A DNA stretch of 64,000 nt, taken from Methanosarcina sp. MSH10X1 (lineage in GTDB: Archaea; Halobacteriota; Methanosarcinia; Methanosarcinales; Methanosarcinaceae). The DNA lies in assembly GCF_004099695.1 (NCBI RefSeq), contig NZ_SCHL01000006.1, positions 1 through 64,000 on the forward strand, in the 5' to 3' direction. The translations under genes were made by a program, and so were the position numbers. Shown piece by piece: positions 47,728 to 57,653 of this stretch (position 1 is its first letter; each line of letters opens with the position of its first letter). The notes below the pieces were generated by a model. The model had not been told where the DNA came from, made no database searches, and worked only from the letters and a program-made list of their open reading frames with translations.

Positions 47728-48003
47728 GAGAGATAAGTTTGCAGTTTCGAAATTAAATATTTACATTTAAATTCCTCAGGTTCTAGATTTACTGCCAGAC
47801 AAAGAAGTATTTCCTGTGTTTTCGTTATTACAGTGTATCCGATCTTTACTCTTTTCTTCTAACCGAAGGCGACAATTCCACCAGCAGGATACGGAACAAA
47901 ATTTGTTTAATTTCTAACGCTGGTGGAGAGTTCCTATCCTCTTAGAAAAATCGGCAGGGTACCTGGCTGAAATAAACTTATATTTCAGGATGAAGTTATA
48001 AAG

Positions 48004-48303
48004 ATGATCATGATGAGATTTGATACTTTAATACGCAGTTTTACAATAGCCTGTTTAATATCACTTATAACAGTAATTATAGAGGCAGCTTATTACGGAT
48101 TGCAACCCGAGAACGCCTATTCCGTCAGCAACGCAGGATATTCTGTTACCAGTCCTTTTGTGAATAATCTCTCAGACTTAACCAGCCCTGTAAACCTGAT
48201 ACTACTCGCTATAATATTCTTCTCGGCTTTTGTGGTAGCTTTAAGCAAGATATCCAAAAATGAGAAATTATCTAAAAGAAACCCCATGAGAAGATATGGA
48301 TAA
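48004..48303 (+). CDS. Small membrane protein, unknown
   Basis: A 99-residue frame with two hydrophobic segments (TIACLISLITVIIEAAYYGL, about 13-32, and LILLAIIFFSAFVVAL, about 66-81), a polar loop, and a basic C-terminus (KISKNEKLSKRNPMRRYG). An AGGATGA element lies about nine bases before the ATG. The topology and composition support a real gene, but no family is recognised. Confidence 0.55.
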   Translation: MIMMRFDTLIRSFTIACLISLITVIIEAAYYGLQPENAYSVSNAGYSVTSPFVNNLSDLTSPVNLILLAIIFFSAFVVALSKISKNEKLSKRNPMRRYG

Positions 48304-48670
48304 TCCGGCAAGGACAGGGTCTGGGAACGCAGGCGAATCCGTCTTGCAAAATCGGATCTGAAAATCACTTTTTTCCGATTCTGGTTTTAAGTAATTATTA
48401 AAAAATCTTCTAAATGTAAAATAACTGATATTTTTATCTCATTTTTACAGATCCCTGAAGATGCATCTTTATTCAATTGAAGATAGCCGGTTCAAGTTGG
48501 ATATTTGTGCGGAACGATAACAACAGAGCTGTTATTGAGGACGCTGTGGGACAGTAAATGATTAAAAAATAGCTTATCCTCAATTAAAGCGAACTTAAAA
48601 AAAGTATAGGGCTGAAGAGAAGAACTTTGCCATCAGCCCGGTTTCTGAAAGTTAAAGGAATTTTCCCGAA
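48304..48670. other. Spacer without visible features
   Basis: This 367-bp AT-rich gap between the small membrane protein and metX (convergent) shows no gene and no strong terminator hairpin. Confidence 0.5.
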
Positions 48671-50218
48671 TTAACCGAACCTTCCGATAAGTGCACTTAT
48701 GCTTTCACTCGTAACCATACCTATGATCCGGCTTTCTGAATCAATGACCGGAAGCGCGGAAATTGAGTAATCTTCCATTATTGAGGAGGCAGCCTCGATT
48801 TTTTCGCCCGAATATACGTATTTCACGTCACGGGTAATTATCTCTTCCAGTTCCGTGATTTTGCAGGCGACAGCTTTTGTAATATCCCAGGAGGTAACTA
48901 TGCCTTCAAGCTTTCCGTCTTCGGATACGACAGGCAGATGGTTTACTTTCTTTTTTACCATGAGCATTGAGGCGTTTTCCAGGGTTTCATCCCTTGAAAC
49001 GGAATAGAAATTAGGATTCATGATATCGCTTACAAGGATCTGTGAGAGAAAGCCCCTTATAAGGTAGTTGAGCTGCCCTTCCTCAAGCAGGAAAGCATCA
49101 TGCCCGTACTGGGATCGGATTTCCTCGTATTTGGCATCAACTCCATTTGCAGTAAGCGCAGAAACAATTTCCTGGGACTGGTAGGGAGGATAGAGCCAGT
49201 CTGAGGTTATGGAAATCACGAGATATTTCGCCGTAACTCCGGAAAGCCCTTCTATAAGAGATCCGTTCTTTGAAAGATCGAAGAAATCCACGGCTTTTGT
49301 AATATAAAGATAGGAATTGGCATCAAAGCGCTTTGTAAAGGTATCCCCCTGGTAATTCAGGTAGCTCTCCACCTGAAAATTCGAGAAGCTGTCAGGAAAG
49401 GGGTCTGAAGAAATATCTGACAGATCCGGGCCTGCTTCGTCCTGCTGGGCTCTTCCGAACTTCTTCTGCATAGAGGCATCACTCAGGTATGTGATATGGC
49501 CTATCATTCGGGCAAGTGCAAGGCCCTGTGCAGGGATTTCCTTTCCGTAGTAATTTCCCCCGTTCCATTTCGGGTCATCGGTTATGGCTTTTCGGCCTAT
49601 TGCCCCGAATGCGATCTGCTGAGGGGTTGTGGATGCGGTTGTTGCTATTGCAATTGCCTTTTTTACCATTTCAGGGTAGCTGACTGTCCACTGGAGCACC
49701 TGCATTCCGCCCATCGAGCCACCTGCAACTGCAAAAAGCTGTTTTACCCCAAGCTGCTCGACAAGCTTTTTCTGGGCATTTACCATGTCTGCTATGGTGA
49801 GTACGGGAAAGGAAATTCCATAAGGCTTTCCGGTTTCAGGGTTAACGGAAGAAGGGCCTGTAGAGCCCTTGCAGCCCCCGATTATGTTTGAACAGATAAT
49901 GCAGTATCTTTCCGTATCAAAAGCCTTATTCGGGCCGATTACAATATTCCACCAGCCAGGCTTTCTATCGCCTGCATGAAACCCGGCAGCATGGGCGTCT
50001 CCGGTAAGGGCGTGACAGACCAGGATAACGTTGCTTTTATCGGCATTCATTTTCCCATACATCTCGTACTCTATCCTTACAGGAGAGAGGGTCTTTCCAT
50101 TCTCGAACCTGAAAATTCCGGGAATTTCGTAGTTCATTGAACGAACTATCCCCAGGTTCTGGCCTTTTTTTCCCGAAAAAAAGTTTTTAAAAGAAGCAAT
50201 CCGGGTAGAGATCTCCAT
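48671..50218 (-). CDS. metX: Homoserine O-acetyltransferase with C-terminal CBS pair
   Basis: MetX acetylates homoserine with acetyl-CoA, the activation step for direct sulfhydrylation to homocysteine. The alpha/beta-hydrolase domain (about 25-375) has the nucleophile elbow AGGSMGGMQVLQW and the late catalytic His in SQYGHDAFLLEE. Two CBS motifs follow (about 390-515), with VNHLPVVSEDGKLEGIVTSW and ISALPVIDSESRIIGMVTSE. CBS pairs bind adenosyl compounds, so feedback by S-adenosylmethionine or ATP is plausible. It starts two bases after the metY stop, so metY-metX form an operon. Confidence 0.93.
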   Translation of the reverse strand: MEISTRIASFKNFFSGKKGQNLGIVRSMNYEIPGIFRFENGKTLSPVRIEYEMYGKMNADKSNVILVCHALTGDAHAAGFHAGDRKPGWWNIVIGPNKAFDTERYCIICSNIIGGCKGSTGPSSVNPETGKPYGISFPVLTIADMVNAQKKLVEQLGVKQLFAVAGGSMGGMQVLQWTVSYPEMVKKAIAIATTASTTPQQIAFGAIGRKAITDDPKWNGGNYYGKEIPAQGLALARMIGHITYLSDASMQKKFGRAQQDEAGPDLSDISSDPFPDSFSNFQVESYLNYQGDTFTKRFDANSYLYITKAVDFFDLSKNGSLIEGLSGVTAKYLVISITSDWLYPPYQSQEIVSALTANGVDAKYEEIRSQYGHDAFLLEEGQLNYLIRGFLSQILVSDIMNPNFYSVSRDETLENASMLMVKKKVNHLPVVSEDGKLEGIVTSWDITKAVACKITELEEIITRDVKYVYSGEKIEAASSIMEDYSISALPVIDSESRIIGMVTSESISALIGRFG

Positions 50219-50220
50219 GC

Positions 50221-51612
<1,392 letters not shown>

Positions 51613-51654
51613 TCAGGCGTCTCTGGATTCGACTTCGTTTCAACCTTTTTGAAA

Positions 51655-51725
51655 GTCAGGAGTGAGAATCGAACTCACATAATTCCGGGTTGCAGCCGGA
51701 AGCATAACCACTCTGCCATCCTGAC
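51655..51725 (-). tRNA. tRNA-Cys (GCA), regular, A37
   Basis: The 71-nt cloverleaf is fully paired: acceptor GTCAGGA/TCCTGAC, D stem GCA/TGC, anticodon stem TCCGG/CCGGA with loop CTGCAAC (U33, anticodon GCA, A37), and T stem GTGAG/CTCAC with TTCGATT. The next base is T (U73), as expected for Cys, and CCA is not encoded. It differs strongly from the tRNA-Cys at 32684, notably A37 against G37. It lies in the same orientation as metY, just downstream of a tandem TCACAATTGTGA-type operator. Confidence 0.97.
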
Positions 51726-51748
51726 GATGAGTATCTTTTTGTATATGT

Positions 51749-51784
51749 TCACAATTGTGATTACAACATCAAAATCGTGATGTT
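51749..51784 (-). promoter_or_regulatory. Tandem palindromic operator at the tRNA-Cys/metY promoter
   Basis: A perfect TCACAATTGTGA lies at 51749-51760. A weaker relative, ATCAAAATCGTGAT (51768-51781), which matches 10 of 14 positions of TTCACAATTGTGAA, has its centre 20 bp away. A TATA-like TTTTATATAT (minus strand, about 51786-51795) lies just upstream, placing the sites near the predicted transcription start, where a bound protein would block initiation. Confidence 0.75.
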
Positions 51785-51928
51785 AATATATAAAATTATC
51801 TGTAACAAAAAAGAAAAAGGGAAAACACGAATTTGAGAATTGAAAGAAACCTTTCGTGAAGAAAGGTTTCTTGAAAAAGGAAAGTAGAATTGAAATGCAG
51901 GGAAAAAACCATAACCCGTTCCTTCAGT

Positions 51929-52843
51929 TCAATTTCCGTTAATCTCAAGCATCCGGTCCAGAGTTTTTCTGGCTTTAACCCTTATCTGCTCCGGAACATG
52001 GATTTCAAATTCGTTATTTCGGAGGCTGTTCAGGACAGCTTCGAGGGTGATTTTCTTCATGTTATAACAGAAAGCCTTCCCGGATGCAGGATAGAATTTT
52101 TTATCAGGGTATTTTCTTTTCAGGCTTCGAATAATTTCTTTCTCGGTTCCGATGATGAACTCCGTGGAACCTGAACTTCCCGCCTCTTTTATAATTCCTG
52201 ACGTACTGAGAATCCGGTCCGCAAAGCCCAGGACTTCAGGCCTGCATTCGGGATGCGCGAGAAATTCGGCATCAGGATGCAGTTCTTTCAATTCCTGTAT
52301 ATCTTCGCCGCTGATGTTCTCGTGAACATGGCAAAATCCGGGCCAGAGATGGATCTTCTTATCGGTATGAAGAGATACAAAAGCTCCCAGGTTTTTATCC
52401 GGAATAAAAAGAATCTCCCGGCTTTCAATTGAGTTCACCACGTTTATCGCATTTGCCGATGTGCAGCAGATATCGGATTCGGCTTTTACGGCTGCCGAGC
52501 TGTTTACATAGCACACGACTGCAGCATCGGGATGTTTCTTTTTTGCATCCCTCAGAGACTCCGCAGTGACCATATCCGCCATAGGGCAGCCTGCATCGGG
52601 TACGGGTAATAGCACTGTTTTTTCAGGGGAAATTATCGATGCCGATTCTGCCATAAAGTGAACGCCTGCAAAAACTATGACATCGGCTTTTGAATTAACT
52701 GCGGCTTTGCATAGGGAAAGGGAGTCTCCTACAAAGTCCGCAACTTCCTGAACTTCGCTCCTGGTATAAAAGTGGGAAAGGATTACGGCATTTCTTTCGG
52801 CTTTAAGTTTCTTTATTTCTTCTATAATTAACTGGTTTTCCAT
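51929..52843 (-). CDS. nadA: Quinolinate synthase A
   Basis: NadA condenses iminoaspartate with dihydroxyacetone phosphate to quinolinate for NAD synthesis, using a [4Fe-4S] cluster bound by three cysteines. The 304-residue protein shows VILSHFYTRSEVQEVADFVG, AVVCYVNSSAAVKA (first Cys), the second Cys in the WPGFCHVHE/HPECRPEVLGFAD region, and GSSGSTEFIIGTE; a C-terminal KAFCYNMKKITLEAVL supplies the third. It lies downstream of iscU and iscS on the same strand, a natural pairing because the cluster must be built by them. No nadB-like or nadC gene is in the window. Confidence 0.94.
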   Translation of the reverse strand: MENQLIIEEIKKLKAERNAVILSHFYTRSEVQEVADFVGDSLSLCKAAVNSKADVIVFAGVHFMAESASIISPEKTVLLPVPDAGCPMADMVTAESLRDAKKKHPDAAVVCYVNSSAAVKAESDICCTSANAINVVNSIESREILFIPDKNLGAFVSLHTDKKIHLWPGFCHVHENISGEDIQELKELHPDAEFLAHPECRPEVLGFADRILSTSGIIKEAGSSGSTEFIIGTEKEIIRSLKRKYPDKKFYPASGKAFCYNMKKITLEAVLNSLRNNEFEIHVPEQIRVKARKTLDRMLEINGN

Positions 52844-52932
52844 AATAATCTCGTTTTGAAAGATAGTGTTATTTTGATCTCATTTGGCAAATAAACTCTT
52901 TTCAAGCCCATTTTAGCCGGAATAACGCGGAA

Positions 52933-53328
52933 TTATTCATCCTCTGTCCACGGTTCAAGCCCTTTTCTTCTGAGATAATCATTAATTGCCTCATGGATTG
53001 CCTCTTCAGCAAGCATTGAACAGTGCATTTTTATCGGGGGAAGACCGTCAAGTGCTTCTGTAACGGCTTTGTTTGAAAGCTTCCAGGCTTCTTCCAGAGT
53101 TTTTCCCTTAATAAGTTCGGTTGCCATACTGCTTGATGCGATTGCGGCTCCGCATCCGAAAGTCTGGAACTTGACATCCGCAATCCGGTTATCCTCAACT
53201 TTAAGGTAAATTTTCATTATATCTCCGCATTTTGCGTTTCCGACCTCTCCTACGCCGTCACTGTTCTTAATACTGCCCAGATTTCTCGGGTTCGAAAAAT
53301 GATCCATTACTTTAGGGCTGTACTCCAT
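52933..53328 (-). CDS. iscU: Fe-S cluster scaffold IscU
   Basis: IscU assembles [2Fe-2S] and [4Fe-4S] clusters from IscS-derived sulfur. The three ligand cysteines are visible in GNAKCGD, TFGCGAA and KMHCSMLAEEA; the aspartate after the first is conserved. I set the start at ATG 53328 (MEYSPKVMDHFSNPRNLG, 131 residues), because GGAGG lies seven bases upstream; a longer frame adds nine residues without support. It lies about 120 bp downstream of iscS and upstream of nadA, probably in one transcript controlled by the palindromic operator before iscS. Confidence 0.95.
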   Translation of the reverse strand: MEYSPKVMDHFSNPRNLGSIKNSDGVGEVGNAKCGDIMKIYLKVEDNRIADVKFQTFGCGAAIASSSMATELIKGKTLEEAWKLSNKAVTEALDGLPPIKMHCSMLAEEAIHEAINDYLRRKGLEPWTEDE

Positions 53329-53449
53329 AAACTGTCCTCCAATGCTATTTTTCAATTCAATTTAATTCTTTCAATTATCGGATTTTCCAGGGATATTGAA
53401 ACTTCTTAAAACGAGCTAAGCTCTTTTTTGAATCGCAAACTACTGCCTC

Positions 53450-54634
53450 TTAAGTAGTCCTGTACTCCTCTGGGGTCAGTGGGGACATGTTTCGGAGCTT
53501 CTGCACGATCTCAGGCACTACCTCAAGTACCCTGTCCACATCTTTTTCGGAATTCATTCTTCCGAGGCTGAGCCTGAGTGAACCGTGAATGATCTCGTGC
53601 GGGACTCCGCAGGCTGTAAGCACATGCGAGGGTTCGAGAGAAGTTGAATTACATGCACTTCCGGTCGAGGCGAAAATTCCTTTTGCATTCAGTAGCAGCA
53701 GCAGCGATTCGCCCTCTATATACTCCAACGTGATATTTACGTTGTTTGCAAGCCTCTGTTTGGGATGCCCGTTAAGATGGGTTTTAGGGATTCTCAGGAG
53801 ACCTTTGATAAGGCGCTCTCTCAGTTCCAGAAGGGTTCTATTCAATTCCCCAATTTCGGCTGTTGCAAGCTCTATAGCTTTTCCAAGGCCCACAATGCCA
53901 GGGACATTCTCGGTGCCTGCCCTGCGCCTGCCTTCCTGAGCTCCTCCGTGCAGGAGAGGCTCTATTTTTACACCTTTTCGTACGTAGAGGGCTCCGCAAC
54001 CTTTTGGGCCTTCAAACTTGTGCCCTGAAAGGGAGAGAAGGTCAATATTCATTTTTTTGACATCGATTGGGACATGACCTATCGCCTGTACTGCATCCGT
54101 ATGGAAATATATCCGGTTCTCTTTCGCAATTTTTCCAATTTCCTCTACAGGCTGGATCGTCCCGATTTCGTTGTTCGCAAGCATTATGGAAATAAGGATG
54201 GTATCATCCCGAATAGCTTTCCGGACTTCTTCAGGAGACACCATTCCGTATTTATCTACAGGCAGGTATGTTACCTCAAAACCCTGCCCTTCCAGCCAGG
54301 CACAGGTATGCAGGACTGCGTGATGTTCGATAGAAGAGGTGATTATGTGTTTTCCTTTGTTCCGGTTTGCAAAGGCTATCCCCTTAATTGCCCAGTTATC
54401 GGATTCCGTGCCTCCGGATGTGAAATAGATTTCATTCTCTTCAGCCCCGAGTGCATAGGCAACCTTTCTCCTTGCCTCGTCTATTGAGTGTTTTGAGATT
54501 TTTCCTATTTCATAAATTGAGGAAGGGTTTCCGAAATTTCCAGTCATAAACGGGAGCATTTCTTCGACAACTTCCTTTCTTAAAGGAGTTGTAGCCGAGT
54601 TATCCATGTAAATAGCCCTGTCATTAACGGTCAC
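53450..54634 (-). CDS. iscS: Cysteine desulfurase IscS/NifS
   Basis: IscS removes sulfur from cysteine as a protein persulfide for Fe-S cluster and thio-cofactor synthesis. The 394-residue PLP enzyme begins AIYMDNSATTPLRKEVVEEM. It has the SSIEHHAVLHT motif, the PLP lysine in SLSGHKFEGPKGCG and the catalytic cysteine in ASTGSACNSTSLEPSHVL. The start is GTG 54634 with AGGTG five bases upstream. Two palindromic operators lie 10 and 29 bp before it. Many methanogens lack this enzyme, so its presence with cysK-cysE is a bacterial-style cysteine economy. Confidence 0.95.
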   Translation of the reverse strand: MTVNDRAIYMDNSATTPLRKEVVEEMLPFMTGNFGNPSSIYEIGKISKHSIDEARRKVAYALGAEENEIYFTSGGTESDNWAIKGIAFANRNKGKHIITSSIEHHAVLHTCAWLEGQGFEVTYLPVDKYGMVSPEEVRKAIRDDTILISIMLANNEIGTIQPVEEIGKIAKENRIYFHTDAVQAIGHVPIDVKKMNIDLLSLSGHKFEGPKGCGALYVRKGVKIEPLLHGGAQEGRRRAGTENVPGIVGLGKAIELATAEIGELNRTLLELRERLIKGLLRIPKTHLNGHPKQRLANNVNITLEYIEGESLLLLLNAKGIFASTGSACNSTSLEPSHVLTACGVPHEIIHGSLRLSLGRMNSEKDVDRVLEVVPEIVQKLRNMSPLTPEEYRTT

Positions 54635-54643
54635 ATATTCACC

Positions 54644-54675
54644 TTCACAATTGTGAATAATGATAACAATTGTGA
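54644..54675 (-). promoter_or_regulatory. Tandem palindromic operator at the iscS promoter
   Basis: TTCACAATTGTGAA (54644-54657) is a perfect 14-bp palindrome. TAACAATTGTGA (54664-54675) is a second copy with one degenerate base pair, its centre 19 bp away. A TATA-like ACTTAAATAG lies at about 54678-54687 on the minus strand, so both sites fall between the TATA element and the GTG start, a repressor geometry. Confidence 0.8.
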
Positions 54676-54868
54676 CTATTTAAGTTTTATCATTAGATTC
54701 GGGGAAAAAAATTAATCTACAGGAGAGATCCCGGTTGTCTTCTGAGATTCCGGAAGGTATTACAAATCGAGCCGATTCTCAAAATTTTCATCTCTTTTGC
54801 TGCCCTTCCGGACAATCATATTATTATTTTTTATACTGATAATAAATATATGTGCATAAGATGTATCT

Positions 54869-54884
54869 GTTCTCAATTGTAAAC
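54869..54884 (+). promoter_or_regulatory. Palindromic operator variant at the regulator promoter
   Basis: GTTCTCAATTGTAAAC differs from the perfect form GTTCACAATTGTGAAC at two positions. It lies about 25 bp after an AT-rich TATA-like element (54838-54851), over the predicted transcription start and 21 bp before the ATG. The weaker match fits autoregulation. Confidence 0.6.
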
Positions 54885-54904
54885 ATTAAAAAGTGATGGT
54901 AACT

Positions 54905-55309
54905 ATGGAAACTCCGTGTCAGAAGATTGTGTGGGATCTGGTCCCCGCAATAAGGGCCAGTCTTGCAATCGAACTCGTAAAAAAAGGACAGTCACAGGCA
55001 ACATCGGCAAAGCTGCTTGGGATTGCCCCGTCGGCAGTTTCCCAGTATATTTCGGGAAAAAGAGGATACAGAATCGAGTTTCAGGGTGAGACGAAGGAAT
55101 TGATCGAAAAACTTGCTCAGGACCTGATCGAAAATAAGGTTTCAGACTTTGTCGTAAGGATCTGTGAGATCTGCGTAAGCGCCCGGGGAATTGAAAAGAA
55201 ATGCAATAGCGGCTGCGGTTCGGAAGAGCAGGCCGATAATAAAAAAGTAGACGAATCTGAGAGCAAAGCGGAACGGATAGCGGCAGACAAAAAAGAATCT
55301 GAAGCTTGA
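54905..55309 (+). CDS. HTH transcriptional regulator with four-cysteine cluster
   Basis: The 134-residue protein belongs to the archaeal COG2522-like XRE/HTH family. After METPCQKIVWDLVPAIRASL comes the helix-turn-helix SQATSAKLLGIAPSAVSQYI (about 30-49) with SGKRG. The middle part ends in CEICVSARGIEKKC...GC, that is C-x2-C-x9-C-x3-C (about 87-105), suited to an Fe-S cluster or metal. A charged tail follows. I prefer ATG 54905 over GTG 54893 and ATG 54896, because METPC is the family start and GTGAT precedes it. It lies between iscS and cysK, and its promoter shares the palindrome with theirs. I infer that it is the regulator that binds these sites. Confidence 0.82.
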   Translation: METPCQKIVWDLVPAIRASLAIELVKKGQSQATSAKLLGIAPSAVSQYISGKRGYRIEFQGETKELIEKLAQDLIENKVSDFVVRICEICVSARGIEKKCNSGCGSEEQADNKKVDESESKAERIAADKKESEA

Positions 55310-55434
55310 AGCTTTCTTTTCTTGCTTTTATCGGTTTCCCTATTGTTTTTCCATATCCGGACATTAATCCTGTTCAGTTTTAAGTTCAGTTTTTCAATGA
55401 AGCAATTTTTCGACAACTATATTTAACATAAGAT

Positions 55435-55454
55435 AAATTCACAATTGTGAATTT
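55435..55454 (+). promoter_or_regulatory. 20-bp perfect palindromic operator at the cysK promoter
   Basis: AAATTCACAATTGTGAATTT is a perfect 20-bp palindrome, the strongest copy of the motif. A TATA-like CTATATTTAA (about 55417-55426) lies 25 bp upstream of its centre, so it covers the predicted start. A leader of about 220 nt then precedes cysK; a second TATA-like run (55588-55598) could give an independent start. Confidence 0.8.
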
Positions 55455-55676
55455 TCTGTAAATTGCCTGCATACTGCATTATATTTACAGCTCGAATTGC
55501 TGGATTTCAGGCAGATTGAGACCTCATATGATAGACTGTAATAAGGCCTGAAAAAGGTTTGAGTGAAAAAACATACATCACTGGCAGTTTATAATATAAC
55601 CAGAGGGAAATGAAAACGGTATGGAACCTGGCAGAAATAAGCTGCAGGATAAGGCAGGTAAGGAGACGGTAGAAGT

Positions 55677-56603
55677 ATGGGGCGAATATTTTCCGACATA
55701 ACCTGGACAATTGGCAATACGCCTCTTGTCAGGCTAAACCACATGACAGAGGGCTTGCATGCGGATGTGCTGGCTAAAATCGAATCTTTTAACCCTATGG
55801 GCAGTGTAAAAGACAGAATCGGGCTGGCAATGGTCGAGGAAGCCGAGCGTGAGGGAAAGATCAAAAAGGGCACGACCATTATTGAAGCAACCAGCGGCAA
55901 CACCGGTATTGCACTTGCAGGCGTCTGTGCTGCCCGCGGCTATAAGCTTATACTGGTTATGCCTGAGACAATGACCGTAGAACGGAGAAAACTGCTCAAA
56001 GCTCTGGGAGCAGAACTCGTCCTGACCCCTGGGGCAGAAGGCATGAAAGGGGCAGTCAATAAAGCCGCACAGATGGCAGGTGACGACCCTGCGCTTTACT
56101 TCATACCCCAGCAATTCCAGAACCCTGCAAACCCGGAGATTCACAGGCGGACAACCGCTGAAGAAATCTGGAGAGATACGGACGGTAAAGCCGATATCGT
56201 TGTAGCGGGCGTGGGGACAGGCGGAACTATCACAGGCATTGCCAGCGCAATCAAAAAACGGAAACCTGCTTTTAAGGCTATTGCAGTCGAACCTGCCGAG
56301 TCTCCCGTGCTAAGCGGCGGAAGCCCCGGCCCGCACAGGATTCAGGGGATCGGCGCAGGTTTTGTTCCTGATGTACTCCGGCTTGAACTGGTCGATGAGA
56401 TTATCAAAGTAACAGGAGAGGAGGCTGCTGCCACAGCCCGGCGCCTGGCAAAGGAAGAAGGCATCCTTGCAGGAATATCTTCAGGCGCTGCCATTTACGC
56501 TGCGTTGCAGGTTGCATCCAGAGAAGAGATGAGCGGAAAGACAATTGTTGTGATTTTGCCGGATACTGGAGAGCGTTATCTGAGCACGGACCTGTTTGAC
56601 TGA
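55677..56603 (+). CDS. cysK: Cysteine synthase (O-acetylserine sulfhydrylase)
   Basis: This PLP enzyme makes cysteine from O-acetylserine and sulfide. The 308-residue protein starts [20 protein letters not shown] and has the PLP lysine in [12 protein letters not shown], the substrate loop [13 protein letters not shown], the phosphate loop [12 protein letters not shown], and the late [12 protein letters not shown] and [11 protein letters not shown] motifs of type A synthases. It is 105 bp upstream of cysE, whose product binds it in the bacterial cysteine synthase complex. GGAGA precedes the ATG. Such a pathway is absent from many methanogens, which make cysteine on tRNA, and is probably acquired from bacteria. 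Confidence 0.95.
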   Translation: MGRIFSDITWTIGNTPLVRLNHMTEGLHADVLAKIESFNPMGSVKDRIGLAMVEEAEREGKIKKGTTIIEATSGNTGIALAGVCAARGYKLILVMPETMTVERRKLLKALGAELVLTPGAEGMKGAVNKAAQMAGDDPALYFIPQQFQNPANPEIHRRTTAEEIWRDTDGKADIVVAGVGTGGTITGIASAIKKRKPAFKAIAVEPAESPVLSGGSPGPHRIQGIGAGFVPDVLRLELVDEIIKVTGEEAAATARRLAKEEGILAGISSGAAIYAALQVASREEMSGKTIVVILPDTGERYLSTDLFD

Positions 56604-56708
56604 TTTATCGGCAAGTGTATGAATGAATACAGGCAGTTGCCTGGCGCTTGACTTATCCATCTACAATGGCTGACCGATCGATTGAGAATTAACATGGGAA
56701 GATTGCTA

Positions 56709-57653
56709 ATGGGAATAAGGGAAGATATAAGGACCGTTTTTAAAAAAGACCCTGCAGCTAGGTCTACGCTTGAGGTAATCTGCTGTTATCCGGGCCTGCA
56801 TGCCATCTGGATACATCGGGTATCTCATTCCCTCTGGAACAAACACTTTTATTTTCTTGCCCGTTTACTCTCTCATGTCTCCAGAGCGTTAACAGGTATT
56901 GAAATCCATCCCGGAGCAAAGCTTGGAAGGCGAGTTTTTATAGACCACGGGTCCGGGGTTGTAATCGGAGAAACCGCTGAAGTCGGGGACGATGTCCTGA
57001 TATATATGGGGGTTGTGCTGGGCGGAACAGCCCTTGAAAGGACAAAGCGTCATCCTACTATTGAAAACGATGTGGTTATCGGTTCAGGTGCCGCCGTACT
57101 CGGCCCGATTACAGTTGGAAGAGGAGCTAAAATAGGCGCTGGTTCGGTCGTGATCCGGCCAGTCCCCGCCGGAGCTACGGTCGTGGGAGTGCCTGCGAGA
57201 ATTGCGGAGCCGCGTCCCCCTGTCTCTACAGGGCAACTGGACCATGATAAGCTGCCTGATCCCGGACTTATTGTGATAAGCCAGGTACTTGACCGGCTGA
57301 GCAGGTTAGAAGACCAGTTCAAGGCACATGAAGAGTCAATTTCCGGACAGGGGAAAACTATGGAGGAAGCAGCACTTAAGGACGAGCAAATTTATTCCCT
57401 GCTAAAAGACGTGATCGACCCCGGAGTAGGGATGGATATCGTAAAACTGGGACTGGTCAAGGAAGTAATAGTGGACGGGCCAAACGTCGATGTAAACCTT
57501 GTATTGACAACGAGCTCCTGCCCTATGATCGAGTACTTTAAGGAACAGGTCCGGCGAAAAGTCCTGAGTGCAGGCGGGATAGAAAAAGTTAATGTTAATA
57601 TCCTTGACGAGCCCTGGAGCTGGGATAGGCACAAAAAACAGGCAGTCCGTTAA
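56709..57653 (+). CDS. cysE: Serine O-acetyltransferase fused to a MIP18/DUF59 domain
   Basis: The N-terminal part (about 1-190) is an EpsC-type serine acetyltransferase: [34 protein letters not shown], then the left-handed beta-helix with [20 protein letters not shown] and [11 protein letters not shown]. After a linker a second domain (about 230-314) reads [20 protein letters not shown] and [20 protein letters not shown]. This is the MIP18/PaaD/SufT (DUF59) fold, with its conserved cysteine; such domains act in Fe-S cluster delivery. I start at ATG 56709 (MGIREDI); ATG 56694 and a start at 56682 are alternatives. It is downstream of cysK in one operon. The fusion suggests that acetylserine synthesis is tied to Fe-S status. 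Confidence 0.93.
   Translation: MGIREDIRTVFKKDPAARSTLEVICCYPGLHAIWIHRVSHSLWNKHFYFLARLLSHVSRALTGIEIHPGAKLGRRVFIDHGSGVVIGETAEVGDDVLIYMGVVLGGTALERTKRHPTIENDVVIGSGAAVLGPITVGRGAKIGAGSVVIRPVPAGATVVGVPARIAEPRPPVSTGQLDHDKLPDPGLIVISQVLDRLSRLEDQFKAHEESISGQGKTMEEAALKDEQIYSLLKDVIDPGVGMDIVKLGLVKEVIVDGPNVDVNLVLTTSSCPMIEYFKEQVRRKVLSAGGIEKVNVNILDEPWSWDRHKKQAVR

Noticed and set aside
55455-55676. Riboswitch or leader peptide in the cysK leader
   Set aside because: I find no consistent stem set of a known class, and a 20-codon frame at 55611 has a single Cys codon and no sign of coupling.
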